Origin: a virus
Direction: 5' to 3' (one strand)
DNA length: 48,334 nt
Virus record (IMG/VR): IMGVR_UViG_3300030019_000055
Coordinates: 1 to 48,334 of that record
A program made the translations under genes and the position numbers. Of the stretch, positions 8,736 to 17,406 are shown in pieces; within the stretch, counting starts at the first letter, position 1, and every line of letters starts with the position of its first letter. The notes under the pieces were generated by a model. The model did no database searches. It saw nothing but the letters and a program-made list of their open reading frames with translations, and was not told the DNA's origin.

Positions 8736-10010
8736 ATGGAATATAGTTCAAATATGTTTGAATATACATCCTTTGTTGCAGATCAAATGTTAGAACAAGC
8801 TAAAATGGATAGATTTATTAAAGAAGCAGTTCTAATAGGAGAATCTAAAAATACAATAAAGAATATGGATGTATTGAATGAGTCAGTTACTGATAAAATA
8901 AAAGAAGCTTTTAAAAAGATTATGGAAGCTATAGGAAGAATGTGGGGTAAGTTCTTAGAAGCTATGACTAATTTAGTTAATAGTAATAGATCTTATCTTG
9001 AGAAATATAAAGATATCATATTAAAGAAAAAGCTACGTAGTGATGTGACATATACAATGTATGATTATGATACAGGCTTAAGAAATATGCTAACATCTGC
9101 AGTTCCAATCTTTAATTATGATCTACCTTTAGATAATCCAGAGGAATTTGAAAAAGCAAAATTTAACCAAATACCTAAATCAGATGCAGCATTTGCTGAT
9201 AGATGTAAATTATATTTTAGAGGTGGACAAGATCCTAAACCATTCCCATCAGCACAGATAAAGATGACAGATATTTTCAATTATTGTTATAATTATGAAA
9301 GTAAGATGAAACCTTTATTGGAAAAAGATTTAAATGAAATTAAGAAAGCTGCTAATAATGCAGCAGATATAATTGATAAGGCTGATAGAGAAAGAAATTC
9401 TCAACCAGCACCTAATACAAATGATAATACTGGTAATGACAATCAATCAAATAATAATGGTGGTAATAATCAATCAAATAATAATAACCAGTCTAATAAC
9501 AACAATAACAATAATAACCAGTCTACCCCTTCTGGAAATAAAAATAGAGAGCATAATGAATCATTTAATATATATGGTAATAAATCATATTATTCATTTG
9601 TATATGAAGCATATATAGAAGAGCTTCAGATATCATATGCTGGCGGTTCTAATAATGGAGGGCAAGAAAATAATCCTGCGGCAAATATGAAAAATGTACA
9701 AGGAACTCCTCAAGATAAAGAATCACAAACTGCAGCAGTAAAGAATGACTCTTCATCATATGATGATCAGATAAAGAAAGTACAAACATATCTAAATGTT
9801 TGTGGTGGATTATTAGGAGCTAAACAAACTATTGCTGAAGAGATGTTTAAAGAATATATGCAAATAGTTAAAAATCATGTAAGAGATAATGTAGGAACTC
9901 CAAAGAGTGATACTACTAATGATAAAGTAGCAGATGCTGGAACAAATTATAAAAATGTAGTAGATAAAGCTTTCAGCAATCCTGCACCAGAAGAGAAAAA
10001 TAAAAAATAA
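8736..10010 (+). CDS. Helical paralogue 4 of 4 with Asn-rich linker
   Basis: The 424-residue protein begins MEYSSNMFEYTSFVADQMLE after AAGGAGGT. The N-terminal part carries IKE|A, IGE|S and LNE|S. The amphipathic core follows (IKEAFKKIMEAIGRMWGKF, then NRSYLEKYKDIIL). An Asn/Gln/Ser low-complexity linker (about residues 225-270) separates it from the C-terminal helices (DQIKKVQTYLNVCGGLLGAK). The linker is encoded by repeated AATAAT/AATCAA triplets and may have expanded by slippage. It ends with a charged EEKNKK tail. It is the last gene of this plus-strand operon. Confidence 0.65.
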   Translation: MEYSSNMFEYTSFVADQMLEQAKMDRFIKEAVLIGESKNTIKNMDVLNESVTDKIKEAFKKIMEAIGRMWGKFLEAMTNLVNSNRSYLEKYKDIILKKKLRSDVTYTMYDYDTGLRNMLTSAVPIFNYDLPLDNPEEFEKAKFNQIPKSDAAFADRCKLYFRGGQDPKPFPSAQIKMTDIFNYCYNYESKMKPLLEKDLNEIKKAANNAADIIDKADRERNSQPAPNTNDNTGNDNQSNNNGGNNQSNNNNQSNNNNNNNNQSTPSGNKNREHNESFNIYGNKSYYSFVYEAYIEELQISYAGGSNNGGQENNPAANMKNVQGTPQDKESQTAAVKNDSSSYDDQIKKVQTYLNVCGGLLGAKQTIAEEMFKEYMQIVKNHVRDNVGTPKSDTTNDKVADAGTNYKNVVDKAFSNPAPEEKNKK

Positions 10011-10020
10011 TAACAAAAAA

Positions 10021-10048
10021 TATCCTAGTGCTTAATTGCACTAGGATA
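10021..10048. terminator. Bidirectional terminator between convergent genes
   Basis: A 10-bp stem (TATCCTAGTG with CACTAGGATA) with loop CTTAATTG lies between the plus gene ending at 10010 and the minus gene ending at 10041. The minus gene's stop codon is inside the right arm. T runs occur on both sides. Confidence 0.8.
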
Positions 10049-11225
10049 CTATTGCTTTTTTTAAAGTTATCATAGTTGTTAATATAAAAGAACCATTGTC
10101 TGGAGTATATATTTCTTTTTTAGAAGATAAAATAAATACACCATCCTTGTTATAAAGTCTAGCATAATTTTTTACTATAAATTTTCTATTCAATGTTAGT
10201 ATAGAAGTGTCTAACTCTGTTTTAGCAAAGTATAAACTCATTGAAGAATTTAATATATCTGCTTTTATATTATCTACTTGTTTTATATTATCATTAGTCA
10301 TCATTTCTATTCTAACCTTTTCTGATGAGTTTTTTACAGGAGTCTGAAGAGTTAAGTCTACAGATCTATATGTTCCATCACTTGCAATTCCAATTATTTT
10401 ATTATATGATATATCAGTAGCTTTATCTTCTAGACATTTTATATCAGTGTCAGATAATTCTATTATATATGCTTTACCAGGTTTATCTATATGCATACCT
10501 TGTACTTTAGAATCTGCTGTAGTACTCTTGCTTACATTTATTATTATTGAATTTATATTTTCTCCTTTTGCTGGAATATTATTACCAGCTGAACTTAATA
10601 AATAAGTTCTATTAAAATCATAGAATAATCTATATGCTGTAGGATATAAACTATTATAACTATCTATGAACTTTATATATTTACTTATTGAAGTTAATGG
10701 AGGAATAATTAATCTTGGTACTAATAAGTCTGGAATAGGTTCTATAAGTAAATTCATATGAGATGTATTTTTTAAAACGATATCTAATAAATTTGTATTA
10801 ATGAATACTTCATTTATTAATTTCTTATTATTATTCATCAATTTCAAATCTATCATTCCTATAGTTATCTTTCTATATATATCTTTTGAATTAGCAGTAC
10901 TATCACTATAATCCAAATCATCTACATTATTTAAATCATCTGATAAGAAATACATAAATTCATCATGTATATAATTCTTTTGAATAGTTATAGATGAATC
11001 TTTTGTATACTTGGATATAGTTAATATTATTGTTTTTGTTCTACTATTCTTAATCATATCATCTACTACTTTTTTATCTATAGATGTTGTTACAAATAAT
11101 ATAGGCATATTTCTAGTATCATATGAATAGTCAATTACAAAATTTGTTATATTAGTTGAGTCTATAACATATTCTTTATTATTATACATATAGCTCATAT
11201 TTATATTATATCTGAATGCATCCAT
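10041..11225 (-). CDS. Possible baseplate hub protein
   Basis: The 394-residue protein begins MDAFRYNINMSYMYNNKEYV after AGAAGGTG. The N-terminal part, with TNITNFVIDYSYDTRNMPIL and a run of beta strands, is reminiscent of the first domain of contractile-tail hub proteins (T4 gp27/XkdQ-like). A central Pro-rich turn (DLLVPRLIIPPL) is followed by LFYDFNRTYLLSSAGNNIPA, a phrase typical of tail hub proteins. I see no signature that proves this. It is 59 bases downstream of a protein with a degenerate nuclease-like fold. Confidence 0.4.
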   Translation of the reverse strand: MDAFRYNINMSYMYNNKEYVIDSTNITNFVIDYSYDTRNMPILFVTTSIDKKVVDDMIKNSRTKTIILTISKYTKDSSITIQKNYIHDEFMYFLSDDLNNVDDLDYSDSTANSKDIYRKITIGMIDLKLMNNNKKLINEVFINTNLLDIVLKNTSHMNLLIEPIPDLLVPRLIIPPLTSISKYIKFIDSYNSLYPTAYRLFYDFNRTYLLSSAGNNIPAKGENINSIIINVSKSTTADSKVQGMHIDKPGKAYIIELSDTDIKCLEDKATDISYNKIIGIASDGTYRSVDLTLQTPVKNSSEKVRIEMMTNDNIKQVDNIKADILNSSMSLYFAKTELDTSILTLNRKFIVKNYARLYNKDGVFILSSKKEIYTPDNGSFILTTMITLKKAIVS

Positions 11226-11250
11226 AATATTACACCTTCTTTATAAAAAA

Positions 11251-11273
11251 TAATAGAGGAGTATCCTCTATTA
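11251..11273 (-). terminator. Terminator for the 11285-13582 unit
   Basis: A perfect 10-bp stem (TAATAGAGGA with TCCTCTATTA) has a 3-base loop and, read on the minus strand, is followed by a T run. It lies just beyond the stop of the gene ending at 11285. Confidence 0.75.
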
Positions 11274-11284
11274 TTATGTTTGTC

Positions 11285-12337
11285 TTATAATCTATTCAAA
11301 TCTAATGGTGTACTTTTAAAATACATATTATTTATTGATCTAACTGTTTCTGGATCAACTAGATTTTTAAACTGTATACTTTTTGCTTCTGGAGTATTTA
11401 TAAATATAGAGTGTTGAAGCCTAATATCTATTGCTTTGAATCTATTTTCAAATGTAGGATATCCTATTTTAAAATCATCATTATATATTCCATTCCATAT
11501 TACTTCTGTATCAGAATTGTACCCATCTATTATCTTAAATCCTTTTACTGCCTTATTTAATATCTTTATTGTTCTTGAGATATTAAATAAAGATTTTATA
11601 TTTCTTTCTGGTACTGAAGATAGTGTCATAATCAAACTTACTAATGCTGAAGATAACATATTTGGTTCTTTCATTTTAAAATTTCTTTCATTATAATAAG
11701 TAAATATTAGATTATTATAGGATATAGAATAACTCATATCTTCACCATTAGATTTTTTAGGTCTTAATATAGTTACATCGTTTCTAGCCGTTGCTAATTG
11801 ATAATTATATTTATCTTTTGTTATAATCATATGTGGAGAATCATCAATCAATTCATTTCTACACATTAGATCATATATAATAACTCCTGTTTCAAATGTT
11901 CCAGGTATAAAATGTATATCATCTAAGTATGGACATAAAGTTTTTAACAATTCTATATTATTTTTTACCATATCATCAATCTTTTTATTAGCATTGAACA
12001 TTCCTAGATTTTTATAATTATACTCTGAATAAAATTGATTATTCATATAACTACAATTTTTAGAATACACTATAAAGAATCTTGATTTTGTTTTATATCT
12101 TGTTTTAAAGAATTCTCTATAGTGTGCACACATGTTTATTATACACGCAGTAAGTGCTGCATAATCATTTATTTCATACTCTCTGTTAGAGTACAGTGAT
12201 TTTATCATAGAGTACATATCTATATAAATATTTATTGTAGAAGCATTAGATTTGGCATATACAGCATTGACTATTTCTATCATCTTATCATATTTTACAT
12301 AATTCGTATTAACTAACTGCTCTAATGATATCTTCAT
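11285..12337 (-). CDS. PIN/FEN-like nuclease fold with degenerate active site (tentative)
   Basis: The 350-residue protein begins MKISLEQLVNTNYVKYDKMI after GAGGTGAT. Several phrases parallel 5'-3' exonuclease (FEN/PIN-like) proteins in the same order. NIYIDMYSMIKSLYS (about 36-50) resembles the IDG..LYR opening. SRFFIVYS (about 85-92) resembles the second strand. FETGVIIYDLM (148-158) sits where EADDxIATL would be. IITKDKYNYQL (171-181) sits where TGDKDLLQL would be. D40 and E149 remain, but the acidic pair after the Glu and the second Asp of GDKD are replaced by T-G and Y. If the resemblance is real, the fold is kept but catalysis is probably lost. It may instead be an unrelated structural protein. 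Confidence 0.4.
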   Translation of the reverse strand: MKISLEQLVNTNYVKYDKMIEIVNAVYAKSNASTINIYIDMYSMIKSLYSNREYEINDYAALTACIINMCAHYREFFKTRYKTKSRFFIVYSKNCSYMNNQFYSEYNYKNLGMFNANKKIDDMVKNNIELLKTLCPYLDDIHFIPGTFETGVIIYDLMCRNELIDDSPHMIITKDKYNYQLATARNDVTILRPKKSNGEDMSYSISYNNLIFTYYNERNFKMKEPNMLSSALVSLIMTLSSVPERNIKSLFNISRTIKILNKAVKGFKIIDGYNSDTEVIWNGIYNDDFKIGYPTFENRFKAIDIRLQHSIFINTPEAKSIQFKNLVDPETVRSINNMYFKSTPLDLNRL

Positions 12338-12351
12338 TTTAATATCACCTC

Positions 12352-12747
12352 TTATTCAAATATTGCTGAAGGATCATATAAATCTTCATCATCTTCTTCT
12401 GGCCCTATATCTAATCCAGTATCGGATAGTTCCTTTTTACTTAAACTATTAACTAATGATGAATTAAAATCATCTCTTGTTTTAATAGTATCTATGATCT
12501 TTTTAGTTTCTCCAAATCCAGATTCTAATAAGACATGAGTAAGTTCTGATGGTCCATCGTCAGTTAAAAATGAGAAGCCCTTTCCAACAGTTTCTCCATT
12601 TCCATCTTTGCTAATATACCATTTTCTTAAATCATATTTAGCATTTGTACTTTCACCCCATGATATCTTTCTCAATGCTAAAAAAGTATTTCCTTTTTCG
12701 TCAAACAATTTATCTATTCCATCTTGAATACTATATTTTATATCCAT
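12352..12747 (-). CDS. PC4/YdbC-like ssDNA-binding protein
   Basis: The 131-residue protein has, at about residues 22-80, the order LRKISW, KYDLRKWYIS, GKGFSFLTDDGPSEL. This matches the PC4 (transcription coactivator p15)/YdbC family, whose bacterial members read KxxSWNGxxPKxDIRxW then MGKGITLT. The family binds single-stranded DNA as a dimer. The C-terminal 25 residues are strongly acidic (GPEEDDEDLYD), like the tails of phage ssDNA-binding proteins that recruit replication partners. It lies 14 bases upstream of the nuclease-like gene, possibly cotranscribed. A role in replication, recombination or transcription of melted DNA is inferred. Confidence 0.6.
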   Translation of the reverse strand: MDIKYSIQDGIDKLFDEKGNTFLALRKISWGESTNAKYDLRKWYISKDGNGETVGKGFSFLTDDGPSELTHVLLESGFGETKKIIDTIKTRDDFNSSLVNSLSKKELSDTGLDIGPEEDDEDLYDPSAIFE

Positions 12748-12790
12748 ATTAAAACATCCCCTAAGCTATAATTTAAAAAAATAAAATTTA

Positions 12791-12814
12791 TGAGAGTGTT
12801 ATTACACACTCTCA
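12791..12814 (-). terminator. Terminator after the 12851-13582 gene
   Basis: A 9-bp stem (TGAGAGTGT with ACACTCTCA) is followed on the minus strand by ATAAATTTTATTTTTTTA. It separates the gene at 12851-13582 from the next gene. Confidence 0.75.
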
Positions 12815-12850
12815 TATTAAACTATTTTAGTTCAAATTGTTCTTAGTAAG

Positions 12851-13582
12851 CTAGTTTTTAAGCATTGGGATTGAACCCTGAATAGGGATAACTCCAACTT
12901 CTTTGGCCAAGTTTTCAACTTCTCTAGTATCTAACTGCTGAATGCTAATTAGGTAGTTCTGAAGTAGTCCAGTATTATCCATTCCAATTGGTTTTATAAT
13001 AGATACTGAATAATCAACTCTTGCTCCATCGATTTTAAAGCCATAGATTTTTCTTAATACTCTAGTAAGGTCTAATCCAGTTACTTTTAAATGAACTGAA
13101 TAACCATTGTAATCTTGAGATGTAACTTCATTTACAACTTGACTCCATTGAACTTTTCCATTGTTTCTTACCCAATAAAACTCTCCAAGAATTTCCTTGG
13201 CATCTTTAGTAAGTTCAAATTTACTAGCAGAAAATCTCTGATTAATTGCTGCAATTTTTTCATAAGCACTACTACTATGCTGATTCAATCCAATAGGAGT
13301 GACAGCCTTAAGTGCATTAGTATCAGTTAATTTTCCTTTATCTTTAAAGTATAAAGTTATTTGTAACTGGCCATATTGATCTGGCTGAATAATGCATCCT
13401 TCATACTCTGGGAATACTGGTTTAAATAATTCCCAAACTAATTTTCCAATACCTATAGTTGTGATTAATTTTGATTTAATTAGCCCATCAAATTTGATTG
13501 GTTCTACATCTAAACTTAATGGTTCCTCCTGGGCTGGTGTTGTTGTTGTTTTCTGTGCTTGAGCTTGGTTTTGATTTTGCAT
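12851..13582 (-). CDS. Unrecognised, probably abundant protein
   Basis: The 243-residue protein starts with a Gln/Thr-rich tail (MQNQNQAQAQKTTTTPAQEE) followed by a globular domain with many short beta strands (LQITLYFKDKGK, YSVHLKVTGLDLTRVL, ARVDYSVSIIKPIG). Codon choice is richer in C and G than in neighbouring genes, and it has its own promoter-like element and a strong terminator, which suggests high expression. I do not recognise the family; a nucleic-acid-binding or structural role would fit but is not shown. Confidence 0.6.
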   Translation of the reverse strand: MQNQNQAQAQKTTTTPAQEEPLSLDVEPIKFDGLIKSKLITTIGIGKLVWELFKPVFPEYEGCIIQPDQYGQLQITLYFKDKGKLTDTNALKAVTPIGLNQHSSSAYEKIAAINQRFSASKFELTKDAKEILGEFYWVRNNGKVQWSQVVNEVTSQDYNGYSVHLKVTGLDLTRVLRKIYGFKIDGARVDYSVSIIKPIGMDNTGLLQNYLISIQQLDTREVENLAKEVGVIPIQGSIPMLKN

Positions 13583-13682
13583 AATTTTAATCTCTCCCTT
13601 TTTTTATTATTATACTAATGTTTCTGTCTTAGTACTTTTCTAATAATATATTATTATTGGTAATATATTATTGTTTTCATTA

Positions 13683-13697
13683 TAATAATATATAATT
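13683..13697 (-). promoter_or_regulatory. Putative phage promoter for the 12851-13582 gene
   Basis: On the minus strand the sequence reads AATTATATATTATTA followed by TAATGAAAACA, a one-base-expanded version of the recurrent AATTATATATTATA element. It lies about 100 bases upstream of the start, in the longest AT-only gap of the region (13583-13755), which holds nothing else I can name. Confidence 0.45.
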
Positions 13698-13755
13698 ATA
13701 ATTTTATTTACTTTATAAAATATTTTATAATTATACACATTAATGACATTTAATA

Positions 13756-14661
13756 TTACTTGTAAAAACTGATAACTTTTTGTTTAGTATTAATTGATAT
13801 AGGTATTTTTAATTTACATATAGCATTTACTAAATCTTCTATTCGCTCACCATTATTAATATGCTTATTTAATATATATTTATTTATACTATATTTTCTA
13901 GAAATTTCGGTTTTAGTATAATTGGTTCCCATTATATTTATAGAAGTGCAACTACTTCTATTATTTGCTTGTTCAATCTTTGTTGCCCATCTACAATTCC
14001 AAGGAGCATATATTTCATCATTATCCATTCTATCTATAGTCAAGTCATCTCTATAGCCATTTTCAATAGCCCAATTATAAAAATTATTTAATCCATCATC
14101 TTCTAACCATTCATTACATACATAAATTCCTCTTTTCCCATATCTATAATAATTTGGATTATTAATATCATAGCATCTTCGTATCATTGCATCATATATA
14201 CTATATAATCTAGTATTAGATAATCCATGTGTTGTTAATTTTTCTTTAATCTTTTCTAATCTTATACATCCACATGATTGTATATCTTCATCTTTTAAAT
14301 GAGATAATCTAATTGGAGTTTCTAGCATTAGATTATTACATGAGCATTTACAATAATAATAATGATTACTATCTTTATCAGTATATGCATACTTTATAAT
14401 AGTTAATCTATTATATGTTTTTCCTATAAAGTTATATTTATAATAATTTTCAGTACATATTTTGCATACATGTCTTGATTTATCCATTCTATGCTTAGTT
14501 ACAAATATAATATTATTACATATTTTACATTTGTATTTAGATAATATAGAACCATCATTAGCTCTATCATTACAATATTCTTTTATTAATTCCCATTCTC
14601 CATATATACCTCTTCTGCATTTTTTATCATCATCGTAGTCAATAACCACTTGTCTACTCAT
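13756..14661 (-). CDS. Free-standing HNH homing endonuclease
   Basis: The 301-residue protein has N-terminal zinc-ribbon-like cysteines (CKICNN then CKIC, about residues 45-70; CKCSC and SCGC, about 100-130). A domain common in phage HNH/AP2-type endonucleases follows: THGLSNTRLYSIYDAMIRRC, YGKRGIYVCNEW, LTIDRMDNDEIYAPWNCRWAT. The C-terminus (YTKTEISRKYSINKYILNKH) is a helix-turn-helix of the kind homing enzymes use for site recognition. It is preceded by AGGAGGTGAT. No intron core is visible around it, so it is probably a free-standing element between modules. Its target is unknown. Confidence 0.8.
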   Translation of the reverse strand: MSRQVVIDYDDDKKCRRGIYGEWELIKEYCNDRANDGSILSKYKCKICNNIIFVTKHRMDKSRHVCKICTENYYKYNFIGKTYNRLTIIKYAYTDKDSNHYYYCKCSCNNLMLETPIRLSHLKDEDIQSCGCIRLEKIKEKLTTHGLSNTRLYSIYDAMIRRCYDINNPNYYRYGKRGIYVCNEWLEDDGLNNFYNWAIENGYRDDLTIDRMDNDEIYAPWNCRWATKIEQANNRSSCTSINIMGTNYTKTEISRKYSINKYILNKHINNGERIEDLVNAICKLKIPISINTKQKVISFYK

Positions 14662-14699
14662 TAATAATCACCTCCTAATATAATAATATACTCATTAAT

Positions 14700-15626
14700 C
14701 TATTTTCTCATTTTATATTTTAAGAGTTCAACCAAATCTTTTTTATTAACTAAATTTTCTTTGAACGTTCTATTTATATACTTACCCATATCATAAGCTA
14801 TTACAAATAAATTATCATTCATATCATTTATTAAAACATAATATCTTTTTATTTTTGATAAACTTATTTCTTTAGTAAACTTAGCAACATACGTTCTACT
14901 TATTTCAACTTTATATAAGTCTTCTAAGTATTTAGTTTGTTTAAAGTCTAATTCAAATGTATCTTCGTTATATTTTATATTAAATGGAACTTGATCTATA
15001 TTAAATCCTTTATGAAAATCATACATAAAGCAATTAACTTCTAATAACTCTTTTAAAGTTTTAGAATATCCTTGTAAATTAGCATTAGCTATGTTTCCAA
15101 AAATATTTACAAGAACAGTATCAAATTGTTTTGAAGGTACAATATCCAACCAATCAGTTAATCTATCATCTATATATGCTGAAACCATATACATTTTATG
15201 TATAGAATTACAGGCAATGATAATACCAAAATCAACATCAGAAGGACATGTATCTTTACTCATACTACATCCAATATAATACGTATCATTTTTAACAATT
15301 TGATTTGCAAATATATCTAATATATTTTGTCTACAAGCGGCATATGGTGCTTCAATACCCTCATCAATATCTTTTCTTCTATGCATACTAACAATAATAT
15401 CTCTCATATTTTGTTCCAAAGTTACAATACTAAAAGTTATATATGCATCTGGTTTTAATCTTGTATAATCATCAAGCTCAATTTCTGATATAGAATGTCT
15501 TTCTTTTTTATCATCCAATACAATAATCGAACCTGTTTTTATTTTTTGAACTCTTATTATTTCTATATTACCTTCTTCATCTGCTTTATAATATTTGTCA
15601 CCTAAAGTTATTTTCACATTAATCAC
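14700..15626 (-). CDS. Unrecognised 308-residue protein
   Basis: The protein begins MINVKITLGDKYYKADEEGN; the first 55 residues look like a small beta domain (GSIIVLDDKKERHSISEIEL). A mixed alpha/beta body follows with YAACRQNILDIFANQIV and SDVDFGIIIACNSIHKMY. There is no membrane segment or recognised motif. The last 60 residues are basic. It lies 38 bases upstream of the HNH gene; insertion of the latter may have separated it from former partners. Confidence 0.6.
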   Translation of the reverse strand: MINVKITLGDKYYKADEEGNIEIIRVQKIKTGSIIVLDDKKERHSISEIELDDYTRLKPDAYITFSIVTLEQNMRDIIVSMHRRKDIDEGIEAPYAACRQNILDIFANQIVKNDTYYIGCSMSKDTCPSDVDFGIIIACNSIHKMYMVSAYIDDRLTDWLDIVPSKQFDTVLVNIFGNIANANLQGYSKTLKELLEVNCFMYDFHKGFNIDQVPFNIKYNEDTFELDFKQTKYLEDLYKVEISRTYVAKFTKEISLSKIKRYYVLINDMNDNLFVIAYDMGKYINRTFKENLVNKKDLVELLKYKMRK

Positions 15627-15677
15627 TCCTATCTATATTATTATAGATATGTTTAAATAAAAGTAAAATGGTACAAA

Positions 15678-15926
15678 CTATTCTTTTTTATTATTCTTAT
15701 CTGGTTCTAAAAATTTATCACCTTTGTAAATACCATGATTAGGATCTTGTGCAGGTTTAAGATTAATTGATGTATTAATAAAATCTTTTTTACTAATATA
15801 ATTAGTATCAGGTTCTATTTTATTACTTACAGAATAGGTCCCTTGCTCACCACTAGATTCGTCAGAGTTTATATTATTTTCATTTTTAATAATATCTTTA
15901 TAATTTTTAATCATTACTGAGAGCAT
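15678..15926 (-). CDS. Small hydrophilic protein at the end of the paralogue array
   Basis: This 82-residue ORF begins MLSVMIKNYKDIIKNENNIN and is rich in Asn, Asp, Lys and Ser, so probably largely disordered. PDTNYISKKDFINTSINLKP partly echoes the DPSYTSVSLKHIQPP-type stretch in the C-terminal halves of the upstream paralogues. It may be a degraded remnant of an array member. The ribosome binding site is weak and lies inside the end of the upstream gene. Confidence 0.45.
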   Translation of the reverse strand: MLSVMIKNYKDIIKNENNINSDESSGEQGTYSVSNKIEPDTNYISKKDFINTSINLKPAQDPNHGIYKGDKFLEPDKNNKKE

Positions 15927-15935
15927 ATTACATTT

Positions 15936-16655
15936 TCATTGTGGTAAATTTGTTATACATTGTTTTATTTCATCTGAAAGTGTATCAATAGAATATGAAT
16001 AATCCTTCCCTTTTTTAATATCATCAAGTATTGGTTGAGGTATTCCAATATAAGAATATATATTCTTAATCATATCATCTGAAAGATTAGTATTTTCATA
16101 CATGTGCTCAAGTGAAGGTTGTATATACTTAAGATTAGTTGATAATATAGAAGCGGGATCTATTTTACTAATATAACTAGGCCCAGTTTCTATTTTAGGA
16201 TTACGAATAACTTTCTTATTTATTAAATCTACTGTATTTTTTCTAACTTCTTCATCTTTAAAACAATCAATTGGATTAATCTTGCCTTTTTTATATATAC
16301 CTTTTTTATATAATTGATAGATTTTTTTATCTTTGTTTAAATTAATCAATACTAATCCATATTTATTAGCTATAAATTCCAAATACCTAGTAATTATAAG
16401 AGTTCTAATATTTCCAATAATTATATCACCATCATCTGTTTTTGAATAATCATGTAATACATCTTTAATATAATTAAAATCATCTATTATTCTAGTTTGA
16501 TTAGTTTTATTAATTTCATCTGCTATCATTCTTCCTACAACACTTAATTCAATTGAAACTTTAAAAACAAAACCTATAGGTTTATTCTTATAGACAATCT
16601 TTGCAGTTTCATATAAAAAACCATCTTCTTTTTCTTTAACTAATATTAATTTCAT
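15936..16655 (-). CDS. MK(I/L)ILVKE paralogue A, unknown function
   Basis: The 239-residue protein starts MKLILVKEKEDGFLYETAKI, after the AGGGAGATATGTAAA leader shared by several array members. The conserved N-terminal domain (about residues 1-125) holds YKNKPIGFVFK, GRMIADEINK and a conserved end with YGLVLINLNKDKKIYQLYKK. The C-terminal half is variable, with a segment (SYISKIDPASI ... HMYENT) and a final helical region ending IPQPILDDIKKG. No known family is recognised. Array context suggests a fast-diversifying accessory function. Confidence 0.6.
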   Translation of the reverse strand: MKLILVKEKEDGFLYETAKIVYKNKPIGFVFKVSIELSVVGRMIADEINKTNQTRIIDDFNYIKDVLHDYSKTDDGDIIIGNIRTLIITRYLEFIANKYGLVLINLNKDKKIYQLYKKGIYKKGKINPIDCFKDEEVRKNTVDLINKKVIRNPKIETGPSYISKIDPASILSTNLKYIQPSLEHMYENTNLSDDMIKNIYSYIGIPQPILDDIKKGKDYSYSIDTLSDEIKQCITNLPQ

Positions 16656-16669
16656 TTTACATATCTCCC

Positions 16670-17386
16670 TTAATTTTCATTTTTATAAGCTTTAGTCATT
16701 GCTAAAACTATATCATTTTTTGATATACTTACTATATCTTGTTTTATAGGATTATCAAGTAATGATGGTGGTATTCCTGCATAAGAATATATACTAGTTA
16801 TTACCTTTTCTATAAAATCATCTATTATTTTATCTTGTTTTTTATACATCAAATATTCTGGTAAAGGTGGTTGTATATGCTTAAGACTAACTGACGTATA
16901 ACTAGGGTCTCCTCCCATTTTAGGACTGCGAGTGATTAGTTTATCTATTAAATTTATTGCATTTGTTTTAACTTCCTTATCTTTGGGTAAATCGACTGGT
17001 TTAGTTTTAATTTTTCTATATATACCTTTTTTATATAATTCATAAAAATCTTTATCTTTTTTCAAATCAATAATTATTAAATTATATTTATTAGCTATTA
17101 CTGATAGATACATCCTAATTGTTTGCATTCTATTCTCATTTGCAAACTCACTATTAATCTCATAATCATCTCCTAAATATGAATAAAATAGATCTTTAAT
17201 ACAACTAAAGTCACCTATTATATCATTTTGTTTATCTTTATCAATTTCATCAGTTATCATTTTACCAATCACATCTAATTGAGTTGAAGGTTTAAAAGTA
17301 AATCCTACAGGCTTATTTTTATAGACAATCCTTGCAACTTCATATAAAAAACCATCTTCTTTTTCTTTAACTAATATTATTTTCAT
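16670..17386 (-). CDS. MKIILVKE paralogue B, unknown function
   Basis: The 238-residue protein is the closest relative of paralogue A over its whole length. It has the same N-terminal domain (MKIILVKEKEDGFLYEVARI, IGKMITDEIDKDKQN) and a recognisable C-terminal half (SYTSVSLKHIQPPL, then SIYSYAGIPPSLLDN matching SYIGIPQPILDD). The leader and first 20 bases are nearly identical to its neighbours, indicating tandem duplication including the ribosome binding site. Confidence 0.6.
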   Translation of the reverse strand: MKIILVKEKEDGFLYEVARIVYKNKPVGFTFKPSTQLDVIGKMITDEIDKDKQNDIIGDFSCIKDLFYSYLGDDYEINSEFANENRMQTIRMYLSVIANKYNLIIIDLKKDKDFYELYKKGIYRKIKTKPVDLPKDKEVKTNAINLIDKLITRSPKMGGDPSYTSVSLKHIQPPLPEYLMYKKQDKIIDDFIEKVITSIYSYAGIPPSLLDNPIKQDIVSISKNDIVLAMTKAYKNEN

Positions 17387-17406
17387 TTTACATATCTCCT
17401 TAATTT

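Noticed and set aside
9373-9618. An 81-residue ORF in another frame of the Asn-rich linker
   Set aside because: It is an Ile/Thr-rich frame shadow of AAT/CAA triplet repeats within the helical paralogue gene, with no ribosome binding site.
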